Positions 7,143-17,900 of a stretch of DNA of 53,616 bases are shown here, one piece after another. Position 1 is the stretch's first letter, and each line of letters begins with the position of its first letter. Below the pieces are notes generated by a model, which saw nothing but the letters and a program-made list of their open reading frames with translations, searched no databases and was not told where the DNA came from. Made by a program: the position numbers and the translations under genes. The stretch comes from Porphyromonadaceae bacterium UBA4262 (GTDB lineage Bacteria > Bacteroidota > Bacteroidia > Bacteroidales > Muribaculaceae), in NCBI GenBank assembly GCA_002396085.1, contig DGWI01000027.1, positions 1 to 53,616 on the forward strand. The letters run 5' to 3'.

Positions 7143-8789
7143 TTAGGATTTGTAGTTGCGATATTCGGTGGGCGTCTCACCAAAGACGCGCTTAAAGGCG
7201 CGGGTGAAGCTGCTGTTTTCGGCATAGCCGCACGCTTGGGCCACGTCGGCCACGGTGCCGCCCTGGTCCAGCAGTCGGCGTGCCTTGTCCATAACGATGG
7301 CTTGGATATAGGTCTTGGGCGAGTCGCCGGTGATGCGCAGCAAGCGCCTCCGCAGGGTGGTGGCCCCGATGCCCAGTTGGGTGGCGAGTGCCTCGACCGA
7401 GTAGTCGCCGGTGGTGTCATCGTCGATGCAGCGGATGATGCGCCGTTGCAGCTCGTCGTCGGTTACTGCACCATCGACCGGCTCAGCCGGGTGAGTGTCT
7501 TGTGTGACCGCCTCCAGCGTCAGCCGCAACTGCGACACCTCGCGCACCAGTTGGCTCACACGCCGCTGATGTGCTCGCCGCTGGCGCATGTAGGCATACC
7601 ATCCGGCGGCTAGCAGTACCAGCACAGCGACAATGACGATGATGATGTCGCGGATGTGAGCCTGACGCTCGCGGTCCATCTCCTGCTGCAGGCGATCGTT
7701 GCCAAACTCGGCGTTGATTCGCGCCAGTGTCTCGGTCGCGTCGTGGGTGTAGAGCGAGTCCTTGAGGTAGTTGAAGCGGTTCAGTTCGGCTCGCGCACTG
7801 TCGGGATGGCTCTCCCACAGGCTCAGGCACAGCCCGCGGCGGGCATACAGCTCGTTGATCGGGTCGCCCATACGGACAAACAGGTTGGCCGCCTCGCGGT
7901 AATAGGGGTAGGCCTCGCTGTCGCGCTTCTGCCAAATCAGGGCCGTGCCCAGGTGGTTGCAGGCGATGGCCAGCGAGTGCAGCTCGCCCTGCTCGCGCAT
8001 GACAGGTATGGCCGTGCGCAGGGCTTTCTCGGCCTCGTCATAGCGTTTCAGCCCCATCAGCGCCGATGCCATCTGGTCCTGGCGGATGGCGGCATGGAGC
8101 TTGCGCCCCAGCTTGTGCTCGATGTCGTAGGCCTGTCGTGCATAGTCTAGCGCCTCTTGCTCACGTGTGAGCGAGTGATAGATCTCGGCCGCTGTGCCCA
8201 TCAGCACCGCTTTGCGGGCCGGGTTGTTGGCTTTGTCGGCATGGTCGATGGCTTGCAGAATCCACTTCTCGGCCTCGTCGTTCTGCTTGGCGGCCATATA
8301 GATGCCTGCCAGTGTGTTCATGCTCGAGCTGATGCGGTCATGGTCGCCGCTGGTCAGGTCGATGTTCAGGCACTGTTTGGCGTAGGTTGCTGCCTGGTTG
8401 AAGTCGCCCAGACGCACATAGATGCAGCCCAGCAGGTTCAGGCAGTCGGCCTTGTCCCCGCTGTTGTTGCGGTAGAGCGGCAACGCCTTGGAGGCATAGC
8501 GCCGTGCCCGCTCATACTCGTTGCGGTCGTAGAACCACTCGGCACCCCAGTACCACACCTGCTGGCGCACCGAGTCGAGTGGCACCTGTGGTGCAAATTG
8601 CAGTAGACTCTCGGTGAACTGATCCTTGTCCAGCAGCTGGAAGAAGGCATTGGCGGTGGCATGTTGCTGCCGCTGGTCGAAGGCCGATAACGCCTGCTCA
8701 ACTGGTCCGTCTTGAGGCTGTGCCTGTGACTTGGCACTGAGCGTAAGGCATGGAATTATTATTAATAGGTATCTGAAGAATTTGGTCAT
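7143..8789 (-). CDS. Membrane-anchored TPR/AraC-family transcriptional regulator
   Basis: A 548-residue one-protein signalling regulator. Signal-peptide-like residues 1-23 are followed by a periplasmic solenoid of tetratricopeptide-like repeats (about 60-350; e.g. AEWFYDRNEYERARRYASKAL, LNLLGCIYVRLGDFNQAATYAK). A single membrane helix (about 380-402, IIIVIVAVLVLLAAGWYAYM) and a basic, helical linker come next. The C-terminal AraC-type double helix-turn-helix (about 445-548) includes YSVEALATQLGIGATTLRRRL and VADVAQACGYAENSSFTRAFK, followed by FGETPTEYR. The layout matches Bacteroidales regulators that sense a signal in the periplasm and act on DNA in the cytoplasm. It lacks kinase and receiver domains. 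The likely target is the adjacent lipoprotein promoter. Confidence 0.85.
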   Translation of the reverse strand: MTKFFRYLLIIIPCLTLSAKSQAQPQDGPVEQALSAFDQRQQHATANAFFQLLDKDQFTESLLQFAPQVPLDSVRQQVWYWGAEWFYDRNEYERARRYASKALPLYRNNSGDKADCLNLLGCIYVRLGDFNQAATYAKQCLNIDLTSGDHDRISSSMNTLAGIYMAAKQNDEAEKWILQAIDHADKANNPARKAVLMGTAAEIYHSLTREQEALDYARQAYDIEHKLGRKLHAAIRQDQMASALMGLKRYDEAEKALRTAIPVMREQGELHSLAIACNHLGTALIWQKRDSEAYPYYREAANLFVRMGDPINELYARRGLCLSLWESHPDSARAELNRFNYLKDSLYTHDATETLARINAEFGNDRLQQEMDRERQAHIRDIIIVIVAVLVLLAAGWYAYMRQRRAHQRRVSQLVREVSQLRLTLEAVTQDTHPAEPVDGAVTDDELQRRIIRCIDDDTTGDYSVEALATQLGIGATTLRRRLLRITGDSPKTYIQAIVMDKARRLLDQGGTVADVAQACGYAENSSFTRAFKRVFGETPTEYRNYKS

Positions 8790-8824
8790 TGCGGTATAAA
8801 AGTCAAGATTGTAGAAATCAATCG

Positions 8825-8832
8825 CAAAATTA
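8825..8832 (-). promoter_or_regulatory. -7 promoter element of the AraC-type regulator
   Basis: The minus strand reads TAATTTTG 36 bp before the ATG at 8789. The nearest TTTG (8860-8857) is 24 bp away, longer than the usual spacer. Confidence 0.45.
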
Positions 8833-8977
8833 CAAAAAAAAAGTGCAAGTTGAGCGCAAAAATAATGAAAAACTTTTTTTCATTATTATTTTGCCGTATG
8901 CAGCCTAATTTATCCAAAATATCCTAGAAACAATAGGGAAAAGGTCGTTTTTATTGCAATTTGTGCCAAATAATTAC

Positions 8978-8985
8978 TACCTTTG
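8978..8985 (+). promoter_or_regulatory. -7 promoter element of uvrA-like gene
   Basis: TACCTTTG ends only 4 bp before the ATG at 8990, with ATTG at 8953-8956 at a 21-bp spacing. If used, the mRNA would be leaderless or nearly so. Confidence 0.45.
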
Positions 8986-8989
8986 CCCC

Positions 8990-11257
8990 ATGTCACAGAA
9001 TATAGTTATCCGCGGCGCGCGAGAGAACAACCTCAAGGGCGTTTCGCTCGAGATTCCTAAATATCAGATCACTGTCTTCACCGGCGTGTCGGGCTCGGGC
9101 AAGAGTTCGCTCGTGCTCGACACCATTGCCGCCAAGTCGCGGCGCGAGTTGAACGACACGTTCCCGTCGTTTGTCCAGCAATATTTGCCCAAGTATGGTC
9201 GGCCACATGTCGATGCCATCGAGAATCTGCCCATTGCCATTGTCATCGACCAGAAGAAGCCAGCGCAGAACTCGCGTTCGACTGTCGCGACCTATACCGA
9301 CATAGCCGCCCTGTTGCGACTGCTTTTCTCCAGGGTGGGACAGCCCTTTGTGGGCTATGCCGAGTCGTTCAGTTTCAACCATCCCGAGGGCAGTTGCCCG
9401 CGTTGTTCGGGGCTGGGCGAGATACGCGAACTCGATATTCACAAACTCGTTGACTTCGACAAGAGCCTCAACGATGAGGACACGATACATTATATCGCCT
9501 TCGGCAAGGGTGGCTGGCGCTGGATACGCTATGCCCACAGCGGTCTGTTCGATCTGGACAAGAAAATCAAGGACTATTCGCCCGAGGAACTGGACTTGTT
9601 TCTCAACAGTCCGCAGATTCGCCTGAAGAACCCGCCTGCCAACTGGCCCAAGAGTGCCAAGTATGAGGGCCTGATTCCGCGCATGTACCGCAGCATCATC
9701 AACAGTGAGGAGGGGCTGCTGCATGCCGCTGTGCTCAACCCCATGCTCAACATGGGCGTGTGTCCCGACTGTGGGGGCACGCGCGTCAACGAGCGGGTGC
9801 GCTCGTGCCGCATCGAGGGCATCAACATTGCCCAGGCTTGTGCCATGTCCATCACACGCCTCAACCGGTGGGTGCAGTCGCTCACGTCGCCCCTGGCGGT
9901 CGACATCAAGGCGGCCATCGGTGCGCGTCTCACTGCTCTCGAGGAGATCGGGCTGGGCTACCTGAGCCTGGATCGCGGCGTGGGCACGCTGTCGGGCGGC
10001 GAGGCACAACGCTGCAAGATTGCCAAGTATATCAACTCGTCGCTGGCCGATGTGCTCTATATCCTGGACGAGCCTAGCACCGGTCTGCACGACCACGACA
10101 TCGAGCGCATGAAGCACTCGGTGAGGCGACTGCGCGATGCGGGCAACACTGTCCTGCTGGTCGAGCATCACAAGGAAATGATTGCTCTGGCCGACCACAT
10201 CGTCGACATGGGGCCTGGCCCCGGTAGCCGAGGAGGGGAGATTGTCTTTGAGGGGACCTACAGCCAATTGCTGCATAGCAATACTGCAACAGGGCAGATG
10301 CTGACACGCCACGGCGACTTCAAGGCCCGGCCGCGGCAGGCCACGGGCACCTTTGCCTTGCGGCACGCCCGGCTGCACAACCTCAAGGACATCGACATCG
10401 ACTTGCCGCTGGGCGTGCTGGCTGCAGTGGCAGGTGTAGCGGGGTCGGGCAAGAGTTCGCTGATGGAGTGCTTCAGGCATGACTATCCCGGCGAGGTGGT
10501 CTACATCAGCCAGAAGAACATCGGGGTGAGTCTGCGCTCGACCCCAGCGACCTATATGGATGTCGCGCCCGACATACGCAAACGCTTTGCTCGTGCCCAC
10601 AAGTTGAAGGAGCAGTATTTCACCTTCAATGGCAAGGGGGGCTGCCCAGTGTGTGGTGGCAAGGGTGTGGTTATTAGCGAAATGGCTTTTATGGACAACA
10701 TCGAGACCACTTGCGAGGCGTGCGGTGGGCTGCGTTATAGCCCAGAGGCACTTCAATATGAGGTTGACGGACTGAACATCGCTCAGGTGATGGACCTCTC
10801 GGTGCGGCGGGCCAGCCAACACTTTGCCGGAACCTCGATCGAGGCAAAACTGCGCCCACTCATGTTGGTCGGTCTCGACTATCTGCACCTCAATCAGGCG
10901 TTGAGCACCCTGTCGGGCGGTGAGTTGCAGCGCATGAAGATAGCCTCTTATCTGCAGGCTTACACTCAGCCCCTTGACGAGGGTGGGCAGCGGGCAGTGT
11001 TTGTCATCGACGAGCCCACCGACGGCCTGCACCTCAAGGATGTGCACCACCTCATCGACCTGTTTGAGCAGATGGTGGATGCAGGCAACACGGTCTATGT
11101 TGTGGAGCACAACACCGATGTCATCCGTGCTGCCGATCATGTCATCGAACTCGGTCCGGGTGCTGGCGAGCAGGGTGGCACGGTCACATACGCCGGCACG
11201 CCCCGTGATATGCTCACCTGCGATGCCTCGGTGACCGCTCGCTATCTCGCTCATTGA
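8990..11257 (+). CDS. Short UvrA-like ABC ATPase (class II type)
   Basis: A 755-residue UvrA paralogue with two ABC ATPase halves. The first half has Walker A GVSGSGKSS (from residue 32), zinc-finger cysteines CPRC (about 136) and CPDC (about 258), the signature LSGGEAQR (334) and Walker B YILDEPSTGLHD. The second has GVAGSGKSS (about 482), CPVC and CEAC (about 552 and 576), LSGGELQR and VIDEPTDGLH. Canonical UvrA is about 940 residues; the shortening suggests the lineage that lacks a full UvrB-binding domain, whose members are linked to tolerance of DNA-binding drugs or are uncharacterised. I therefore avoid the symbol uvrA. The ATG at 8990 fits because GARENNLK follows eight residues later; the open frame runs 12 codons further upstream, across the -7 element. 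Confidence 0.85.
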   Translation: MSQNIVIRGARENNLKGVSLEIPKYQITVFTGVSGSGKSSLVLDTIAAKSRRELNDTFPSFVQQYLPKYGRPHVDAIENLPIAIVIDQKKPAQNSRSTVATYTDIAALLRLLFSRVGQPFVGYAESFSFNHPEGSCPRCSGLGEIRELDIHKLVDFDKSLNDEDTIHYIAFGKGGWRWIRYAHSGLFDLDKKIKDYSPEELDLFLNSPQIRLKNPPANWPKSAKYEGLIPRMYRSIINSEEGLLHAAVLNPMLNMGVCPDCGGTRVNERVRSCRIEGINIAQACAMSITRLNRWVQSLTSPLAVDIKAAIGARLTALEEIGLGYLSLDRGVGTLSGGEAQRCKIAKYINSSLADVLYILDEPSTGLHDHDIERMKHSVRRLRDAGNTVLLVEHHKEMIALADHIVDMGPGPGSRGGEIVFEGTYSQLLHSNTATGQMLTRHGDFKARPRQATGTFALRHARLHNLKDIDIDLPLGVLAAVAGVAGSGKSSLMECFRHDYPGEVVYISQKNIGVSLRSTPATYMDVAPDIRKRFARAHKLKEQYFTFNGKGGCPVCGGKGVVISEMAFMDNIETTCEACGGLRYSPEALQYEVDGLNIAQVMDLSVRRASQHFAGTSIEAKLRPLMLVGLDYLHLNQALSTLSGGELQRMKIASYLQAYTQPLDEGGQRAVFVIDEPTDGLHLKDVHHLIDLFEQMVDAGNTVYVVEHNTDVIRAADHVIELGPGAGEQGGTVTYAGTPRDMLTCDASVTARYLAH

Positions 11258-11360
11258 CCGGTCATAATCACAATCCATTGGAAATCCTCTGTTTTGGGCT
11301 AAAATGGAAGTTTTTTTTGATTTTTCTTCGAAATCTGTTTTTATTTTGCAAAGTTTTGTG

Positions 11361-11368
11361 TAATTTTG
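11361..11368 (+). promoter_or_regulatory. -7 promoter element of the 11471 gene
   Basis: TAATTTTG, an exact match; the -33 position reads TTTT rather than TTTG. The implied 5' leader is about 100 nt. Confidence 0.5.
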
Positions 11369-11470
11369 CGAATCTGAATTTGTTATGCTTGAAATTTTGG
11401 AAACAGCAAATTGTGTACAGACCAATTGCAATTATAAATAGTATTAACCTTTAATTAATAAGTAACCTTT

Positions 11471-14400
11471 ATGAACAAAATCTACAGTTTACTCATGACA
11501 CTGCTGGTGTCGGTGGCTCTGACTGCCGGCGCCCAGACCTTGATTGACGAGGGGTTTGAGGATGTGCCAGGAAATGCTGCGACCAGTCAGTTCCCACCCG
11601 GATGGGAAGTGGTCAAGCAATATCCTGGTTCAAACTTAACTTACCAGTGGTCGGTGCAGTACAGTTCTAGTGGCTCGACCATGAGCGGCCACAAGTATGC
11701 CATGTGCGATGCTCCGACTTATGCCGACCCAAACAACCGCGACGCGTGGGGACCACGCACCGAGATTCTGCTCACACCTGCTGTTGAACTCGACAACACC
11801 TACCAGTTGTCATTTGACTGGGAGGCTGCTGCCTACGGCGTGCTGGAGCAAAAACAGTACACCCTCAAGGTGGGCATCGTCGATGTCGCTGCTGGCGACA
11901 CAACCGTCATCTTTGACATTACCAATGAGGAGCAAGTGCGCAACAGTGGTGTGCCTGCCGACCCCAATGGCCAGTATATGTGGGCCAACTGGGCCGTGCA
12001 GACCTCCAAGATTGACCTCTCGCCCTGGCAGGGCAAGATCGTCAAGGTTGCCTTTATCTACGATTTGCTCAAACAGACCGGTAACGTGGTCTATCTCGAC
12101 AATGTGAGCATCAAGCAGCACGTGCCCGAGACCGGCCCCATCGCCGAACTGACGCAGACCACCTATCGCTTCCCCACCGCCTACATCGGCGAGAAACTCT
12201 ACAGCGAGGTGCTCACCCTCAAGAATGTGGGTCTCAAGGGCCTCAAGGTCACTGGATTTGAGGGGCCTGATGCCTTCAGCCTGGTGATGGACACTGAGAA
12301 CATCGACCTGGGTGTGAACGAGACTGCACGGTTCCAGATCTGCTACAAGGCCACGCTGACCAGCCCCGTCGAGGCCGACCTGGTCATCAAGACCAATGGC
12401 GGCGATGTGACGCTGCACGTTGAGGCTGCCAAGATGGCTGTGCCCGATGGCTATCAACTTGAACTCTTTGAGGGCGCACAGTTCCCGCCCGCAGGCTGGG
12501 AACTGGGTGGCTCGAACATCAACCGCTGGACCAACACCATCTATGCCCTCGAGGGCGACAAGAGCATGATTGGCTCGCCCTACATCGAGGAGAGCACCAT
12601 CATTACGCCGCGCCTTGACCTGAGCAACGAGGAGACTCCCACTCAGTTCATGTTCACTTACTATGCCAACTATGTGGGCGAGGACATCTATTATCCCGCC
12701 AACGACCTGATTGTGCAGGTGTCGAGCGACGGTGGCAAGACCTACAGGGATGCCTGGACGGCCGATTACACCAAGACCGACACACTCATCAATGTCACCG
12801 TTGACTTGGCACCCTATCGCAGCGACAGCGTGCGTGTGCGCCTGGTCAACACAGCCTGTGGCTATGACGAGGAATATGGCATGGACGACGGCAGCAGTTT
12901 CATCATCGACCGCGTGCTCCTTCCCGGTGTCTATGGCGTGGATGGCGCACCGATGGCCACCCAGCTGGTGGCTCCCGCCGACAGTGCCGTCAACATCTAT
13001 CCCAAGAACATTGTCTTGAGTTGGAAGGAAGCACAGTTTGCCGAGGGCTATCGTGTCTACGTCGGCAAGAATAACGACGGTAACCCGCAGTGGGAGGTCG
13101 CCAATGGTGTGGATGTCGGTGCCGAGACCACCTATACGGTCAAGGTCGCTGACTACAGCACGATGTATGCCTGGAAGGTGGTGGCCTACAACAGCGTGGG
13201 CGATGCCGAGGACAGCCCCGTGTGGGTCTTCACCACGCAGGACGACAAGTCGGTCACCGAGTTCCCCTGGAGCGAGGGCTTCGAGAGCGGCACGTTCGCT
13301 CCGCTGGGCTGGCTGGCACAGGGTGGACAGTACACCCGCTGGTCGGCTAGCGACTACTATCCCTTCGATGGCCGCTATAGTGCCATGGCCTACAGCAACG
13401 AGACCGAGGTCGAGGCCGTGCTCACCACACCCGACATCACCATCAGCCAGGAGGGCATGCAGTTGAGCTTCTGGTGGGGCAACGACCGCCCGGTGGGCCT
13501 AACCAAGGACAATGAGGCCGTACATCAGAACCACAGCACCGCCGACGATGGCATCGACGCCGTGATGATGGATATCGAGGTGGACGGTGACTGGCAGCAA
13601 CTCAAGCTCATCAGCGACAACAGTGAGGGTGTCGATGCTGATGGCGAGCCCGTGCGCTACTGGGTCTATGAGACGGTCGATCTTACCCCCTATGTGGGCA
13701 AGACGGTGGCCTTCCGCTGGCGCTATGTCTCGCACAACTACAACCGCTCGCGCGGCGCGTCGCTCGACAATGTCAAGATTGAGTTGGGCGGCTCGGATGT
13801 GAGCTTCAGCGTCGACAACTGGGATGCCTACAAGGTCAACGCCGGCAAGAGCGAGACCTCGCCCACCATTGCTCTGACCAATCTGGGCAACCAGGCTGTT
13901 ACCATCACCAATGTGAAGTTTGGTAAGCAGGGATTCACGACTACGCTCAAGCAGGGCGAAGAGATTGCTGCTGCCGATAGCAAGCAGTTTACCATTACTT
14001 ACAATGCTGGCCACTTGGCATCGAGCATAACCGATTCGCTGCTCGTTGACACCGAGATGACTGTCACCTTCAGCGATGGTTCGCAGGCTGTGCTGCCCGT
14101 CAGTGGCATCACCATGGCCGACGATTATCGTTACTTTGGCTTTGAACACGACGACACGGGTGTCGCTCCCGAGGGATTCACTGTGATGGATGTCGACGGA
14201 CAGTCGACCAGCCCGCTCAGTTTCTGGAACTTCCCCAACAATGGCACGCCGCTGGCATTCTTCGTGCTCAACGATAGCCAGTGCTACAACTCGCTCAAGG
14301 AGCCCCATGGACATCAGTCGCTCATGACACGTTGCAACGGCGACGGAGCTTTCGACGACTGGATTGTCTCGGCACCTATGCTGGCCACCAACAACACTAA

Positions 14401-14851
14401 GTTTGACTTCGATGCCCGCAACTGGGAGAGCATCAACAGTGTGCTACCTGCACAGACCCCGACGCTGCAAGTGCTGGTGAGCACCACCAGTGCCACCGAC
14501 CGCAGCAGTTTTGAGCAGGTTGGTTATGACCAGACGCTTGAACTCTATGATGACGTGGCTTGGACACACCTGAGTTATGACCTGAAGAGCTATGCCGGCA
14601 AGCGCATCTTTGTGGCTCTGCGTGCCAGCGCCACCAACTGCTTGGGTGCATTCTACGACAACTTCGAGTTTGCGCATGTGGGTCTGAATTGCGACATCAA
14701 TCAGGACGGCAAGGTTGACATCGCCGATGTCAATGCCGCCATCAATGTCATGCTCGGCAAGAGTGAGAACCCATTGGCCGACTGCAATGGTGATGGCAAG
14801 GTCGACATCGCTGATGTCAACATGGTCATCAACGCCATGCTGGGCAAGTAA
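11471..14851 (+). CDS. Secreted multi-module protein with dockerin-like C-terminus
   Basis: A 1126-residue exported protein. A signal peptide (1-21) is followed by a choice-of-anchor J/MAM-like module (IDEGFEDVP and FPPGWEVV, about 25-205). A second segment with the same pattern starts near 330 (FPPAGWELGG), then a fibronectin type III-like domain (about 500-590) and a third anchor-J-like module (GFESGTFAPLGWLAQ, about 600-780). An Ig/ASPM-like repeat region and a fourth jelly-roll module (GFEHDDTGVAPEGF) come next. The last 52 residues are two dockerin-like calcium loops (DINQDGKVDIADVN and NGDGKVDIADVN), each ending in MLGK. It is probably cell-surface or secreted and may bind glycans or protein. 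No catalytic motif is seen. It is the first of three similar large genes. Confidence 0.8.
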   Translation: MNKIYSLLMTLLVSVALTAGAQTLIDEGFEDVPGNAATSQFPPGWEVVKQYPGSNLTYQWSVQYSSSGSTMSGHKYAMCDAPTYADPNNRDAWGPRTEILLTPAVELDNTYQLSFDWEAAAYGVLEQKQYTLKVGIVDVAAGDTTVIFDITNEEQVRNSGVPADPNGQYMWANWAVQTSKIDLSPWQGKIVKVAFIYDLLKQTGNVVYLDNVSIKQHVPETGPIAELTQTTYRFPTAYIGEKLYSEVLTLKNVGLKGLKVTGFEGPDAFSLVMDTENIDLGVNETARFQICYKATLTSPVEADLVIKTNGGDVTLHVEAAKMAVPDGYQLELFEGAQFPPAGWELGGSNINRWTNTIYALEGDKSMIGSPYIEESTIITPRLDLSNEETPTQFMFTYYANYVGEDIYYPANDLIVQVSSDGGKTYRDAWTADYTKTDTLINVTVDLAPYRSDSVRVRLVNTACGYDEEYGMDDGSSFIIDRVLLPGVYGVDGAPMATQLVAPADSAVNIYPKNIVLSWKEAQFAEGYRVYVGKNNDGNPQWEVANGVDVGAETTYTVKVADYSTMYAWKVVAYNSVGDAEDSPVWVFTTQDDKSVTEFPWSEGFESGTFAPLGWLAQGGQYTRWSASDYYPFDGRYSAMAYSNETEVEAVLTTPDITISQEGMQLSFWWGNDRPVGLTKDNEAVHQNHSTADDGIDAVMMDIEVDGDWQQLKLISDNSEGVDADGEPVRYWVYETVDLTPYVGKTVAFRWRYVSHNYNRSRGASLDNVKIELGGSDVSFSVDNWDAYKVNAGKSETSPTIALTNLGNQAVTITNVKFGKQGFTTTLKQGEEIAAADSKQFTITYNAGHLASSITDSLLVDTEMTVTFSDGSQAVLPVSGITMADDYRYFGFEHDDTGVAPEGFTVMDVDGQSTSPLSFWNFPNNGTPLAFFVLNDSQCYNSLKEPHGHQSLMTRCNGDGAFDDWIVSAPMLATNNTKFDFDARNWESINSVLPAQTPTLQVLVSTTSATDRSSFEQVGYDQTLELYDDVAWTHLSYDLKSYAGKRIFVALRASATNCLGAFYDNFEFAHVGLNCDINQDGKVDIADVNAAINVMLGKSENPLADCNGDGKVDIADVNMVINAMLGK

Positions 14852-14860
14852 CAAACCACC

Positions 14861-14914
14861 AGAGGCACTAGAAGGTCTAGAATCTCTAGATAATCTAGAA
14901 TCTCTAGTGCCTCT
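14861..14914. repeat. CTAG-rich inverted repeat / terminator hairpin
   Basis: Outer arms agaggcactaga (14861-14872) and tctagtgcctct (14903-14914) are perfect inverse complements. The inside is an 18-bp unit containing tctagaatctctaga that is repeated almost exactly (9-bp sub-period). It may end the upstream transcript. Confidence 0.65.
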
Positions 14915-14950
14915 AAAAATATAATTCTTAACTACAAATTTTTATTGCTT

Positions 14951-17900
14951 ATGAAACGCTTGAACTATCTACTTGGCCTGGCGTTGATTCTGCTAGGCTT
15001 CGGTTGGGCGAGTGCTGAGACGGTGACCAACTATACCGTCGACTTCAACACAGCCATCAACACGTCAAGTCACGACTTTAGGGTTGCTTCTGGATGGGCA
15101 CATGTCGTGAAGAGTTATTATGACTCCGATGAGTGGGAAGAAATCTATGTGTCATACTCTCATAGCGCCACCGGTGGTGTCGAGGGGACTGGAGCACTGA
15201 AGATTGGTACCCAAGTCCTAGATTATTATGGATCCAGTTGGGTCAATGACATGTTGGTAACACCAGCAGTGACCGGTACTGTTACACTGAAAGTTAAAGC
15301 AGTCTCCTCTGCCGGAACTTCAGGTACCGGTATTAAGATTTGGAAGGTGACCAAGGATGGTGATGCCTACACGTCTGGCGACATCACAGTCAATGAGACG
15401 GGGGCGAATGGCATCATCCAGAATACAGATGACTGGTACACGGTCACGGTCGAGAACCTGAATAATGAGATGCTGGGTATCGTCGGAAGCAACGTTCTTA
15501 TCGACGATTTTGCAGTCGCCGGCTCTGCCGAAATTGAGTTAGAAAAAGCTCTGAAGATGAACAGTGTTACCCTGGAAGGCAGCACGTCGCGCGATTGTGA
15601 TGCCGAGGGCAACTTCTCGTTCACTTATACGGTGAAGTTCACCAATGTAGGTGAGGTGGCTCTTGACAACACGATGGACAACTACACCCTCACTCTGGGT
15701 GGAGTGAAGTATGAGTCGGGCAGTGGTTATGTTATTGACGAGGAGAAGATTCTCACCACTGTGCCCATCGAGGCAGCAAGCATCGCTATTGGCGAGCAGG
15801 TTACACAAGTGATTGAGGTCAATGCCAACATATCTTCGCCGGCTTTTGGTGGCAATGGGGCACGCAGTCGCATCGACGTGCGCGAGGACATCAGTGGCAC
15901 TTCGGCAACAGGATCGTGGATTGAGCCCATCAAGTATGAGGCAATCTTGACTGTGCGCGATGCCAATGGTAATAATCTAGCGGATAATACTTCCTATGCA
16001 ACCGCTTTCGGCTCGTTCGGCATGGTTAACGAGAATGTGAGCAAGACTCTTGAGTTGCGCAATAGTGGTGCAGCACCTGCCGAGGTAACTATCACCATGC
16101 CCGAAGGCTTCACCGCCGAGCCATCAACGGCAACCGTGCCTGCTCATGGTAGTGTCAATGTGACGGTTACCATCGATGCTTCAACATCTGGTATCAAGAG
16201 TGGCAACATGGTCATTACAAGCAATGGTTTGACCGAGGACTTTACCCTGCCACTAAGCGGTACAGTTCTGGACAACACCAAGTTCTTTGAGGGCTTCGAG
16301 GCAAACAACAACTCAGCCAATATTCCCGCAGGCTGGTATGCTCCTACAGGTAACTGGGAGAAGACCACTAAAACAAGCAATAGCAACAACTATGTCAGTG
16401 CCAACCTGCTTGCACCTCACAAGTTGATAACTCCGCTGCTGCGTGTTGCCGAGGGCGAGAAGATGAGCTTCGATGCTTTCAAGAAGTCGAACAACAGCGA
16501 CCCGTTTGTCAAAGTGTATTATAGCGCTGACCGCAAGGAATGGACACTGGTCAAAGAGATTCCGGCAACCGATTTGACCTATAACTCTTATAGTTCTTAC
16601 AACGACCCAACTTTCACCACATTTGTTGTTGAAGGCGTTCCTGCTGGTGAGTACTATATCGCATTCGAGAGCGGATACTGCGCAATCGATAATGTCTACG
16701 GCTTCGAACTGGTGCCTGTGACCCACGATGTCGTGGTCGACAAGTTTGAGATTCCGGGTAGCGTTATGGCCAACAACGATGTCAAGGCTAAGGTGACGCT
16801 GCGCAACCTGCTCGATGTGGCCGAAACCGAATATACTAGCAACTTGTACTTCGATGGAGCTAAGGTGGCAGCCGCCGATGCCATCGAGATTCCCGCTAAT
16901 GGCACTGCTACTGTCGAGTTCACCTTCGTTGCCAACGAGGTGGGCACCTTCCCCGCCAAGGCCGAGTTCGTCTGGGCCGACGAGTACACTGTCGCTACCG
17001 ACGAGGTCGAGGTTGAAGTTACCGAAGAGCAGGGTAACAATGTGATTGTTGTCGGTAACACCGATCCCAGCAATACTGCGGCATGGACGACCGATAATGC
17101 ATTTAATGTTGTCCCCATCAATACTTACTATAACCATAGTGTAAGTGAGGCACTCTACACGCCTGCTATGCTCGAAGAGGCTGGATTAGTTCAAGGTGAT
17201 GTAATCACCAATATTGCCTATATGGGATATGCTCCTGATGCAGTGAGTAGTGATATCAAGGTTTATGTGGTGAGCACAGAGGATACTGAGATTGTGACTC
17301 CGTTTACCCGTACAGACTTGGCTAATCTCACCCCAGTCTATGAGGGCAACTACACCCTGACGGGTGGCTCTGAGTCTGGCCTGATCGACTTGTTCACATT
17401 TGAACTGGCACAGCCATTGACTTGGGATGGAAAGAGCATGCGCATCATTGTCACCAGTGACTTGACAACCACTTATAAGAAGACTTATTTCTTGTCTGAC
17501 AAGTCGATTGTTGGTGATATTTATGGTTACCGTTCTGACAACGTGACTTCTGCTGATATGGCATCAAGCAGTTTGTCTAAGCAGCCGTCATTCCCTGTGA
17601 CCAAGTTCACAATAGTTGCCGAGCCCATCGTCTACAGCGGTGTTGTTACCGACAATGACGGCAACGCACTTGAGGGTGTGACTGTGACGCTGACTAGCCA
17701 AGTGCCTGAGACTGTCGAGGGCGCTCCTCGCCACGCTGCTACCGCAGGTCCTGCAGTCTACACTGCCACGACCGATGCCGAGGGCAAGTTCACTGTTGAG
17801 GTTGTGCAGACCGATAAGATCTACAACGCTAACTTTGCTAAGGAAGGCTACAAGGATGTCAACCTGGAGGGAGTCGACTTTGCCAATGGCAATGTCGTGC

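Noticed and set aside
8993..11431. 812-codon minus-strand frame across the uvrA-like gene
   Set aside because: A codon-bias shadow of the real ABC ATPase gene; it runs past that gene's 3' end into AT-rich sequence and has no recognisable domain.
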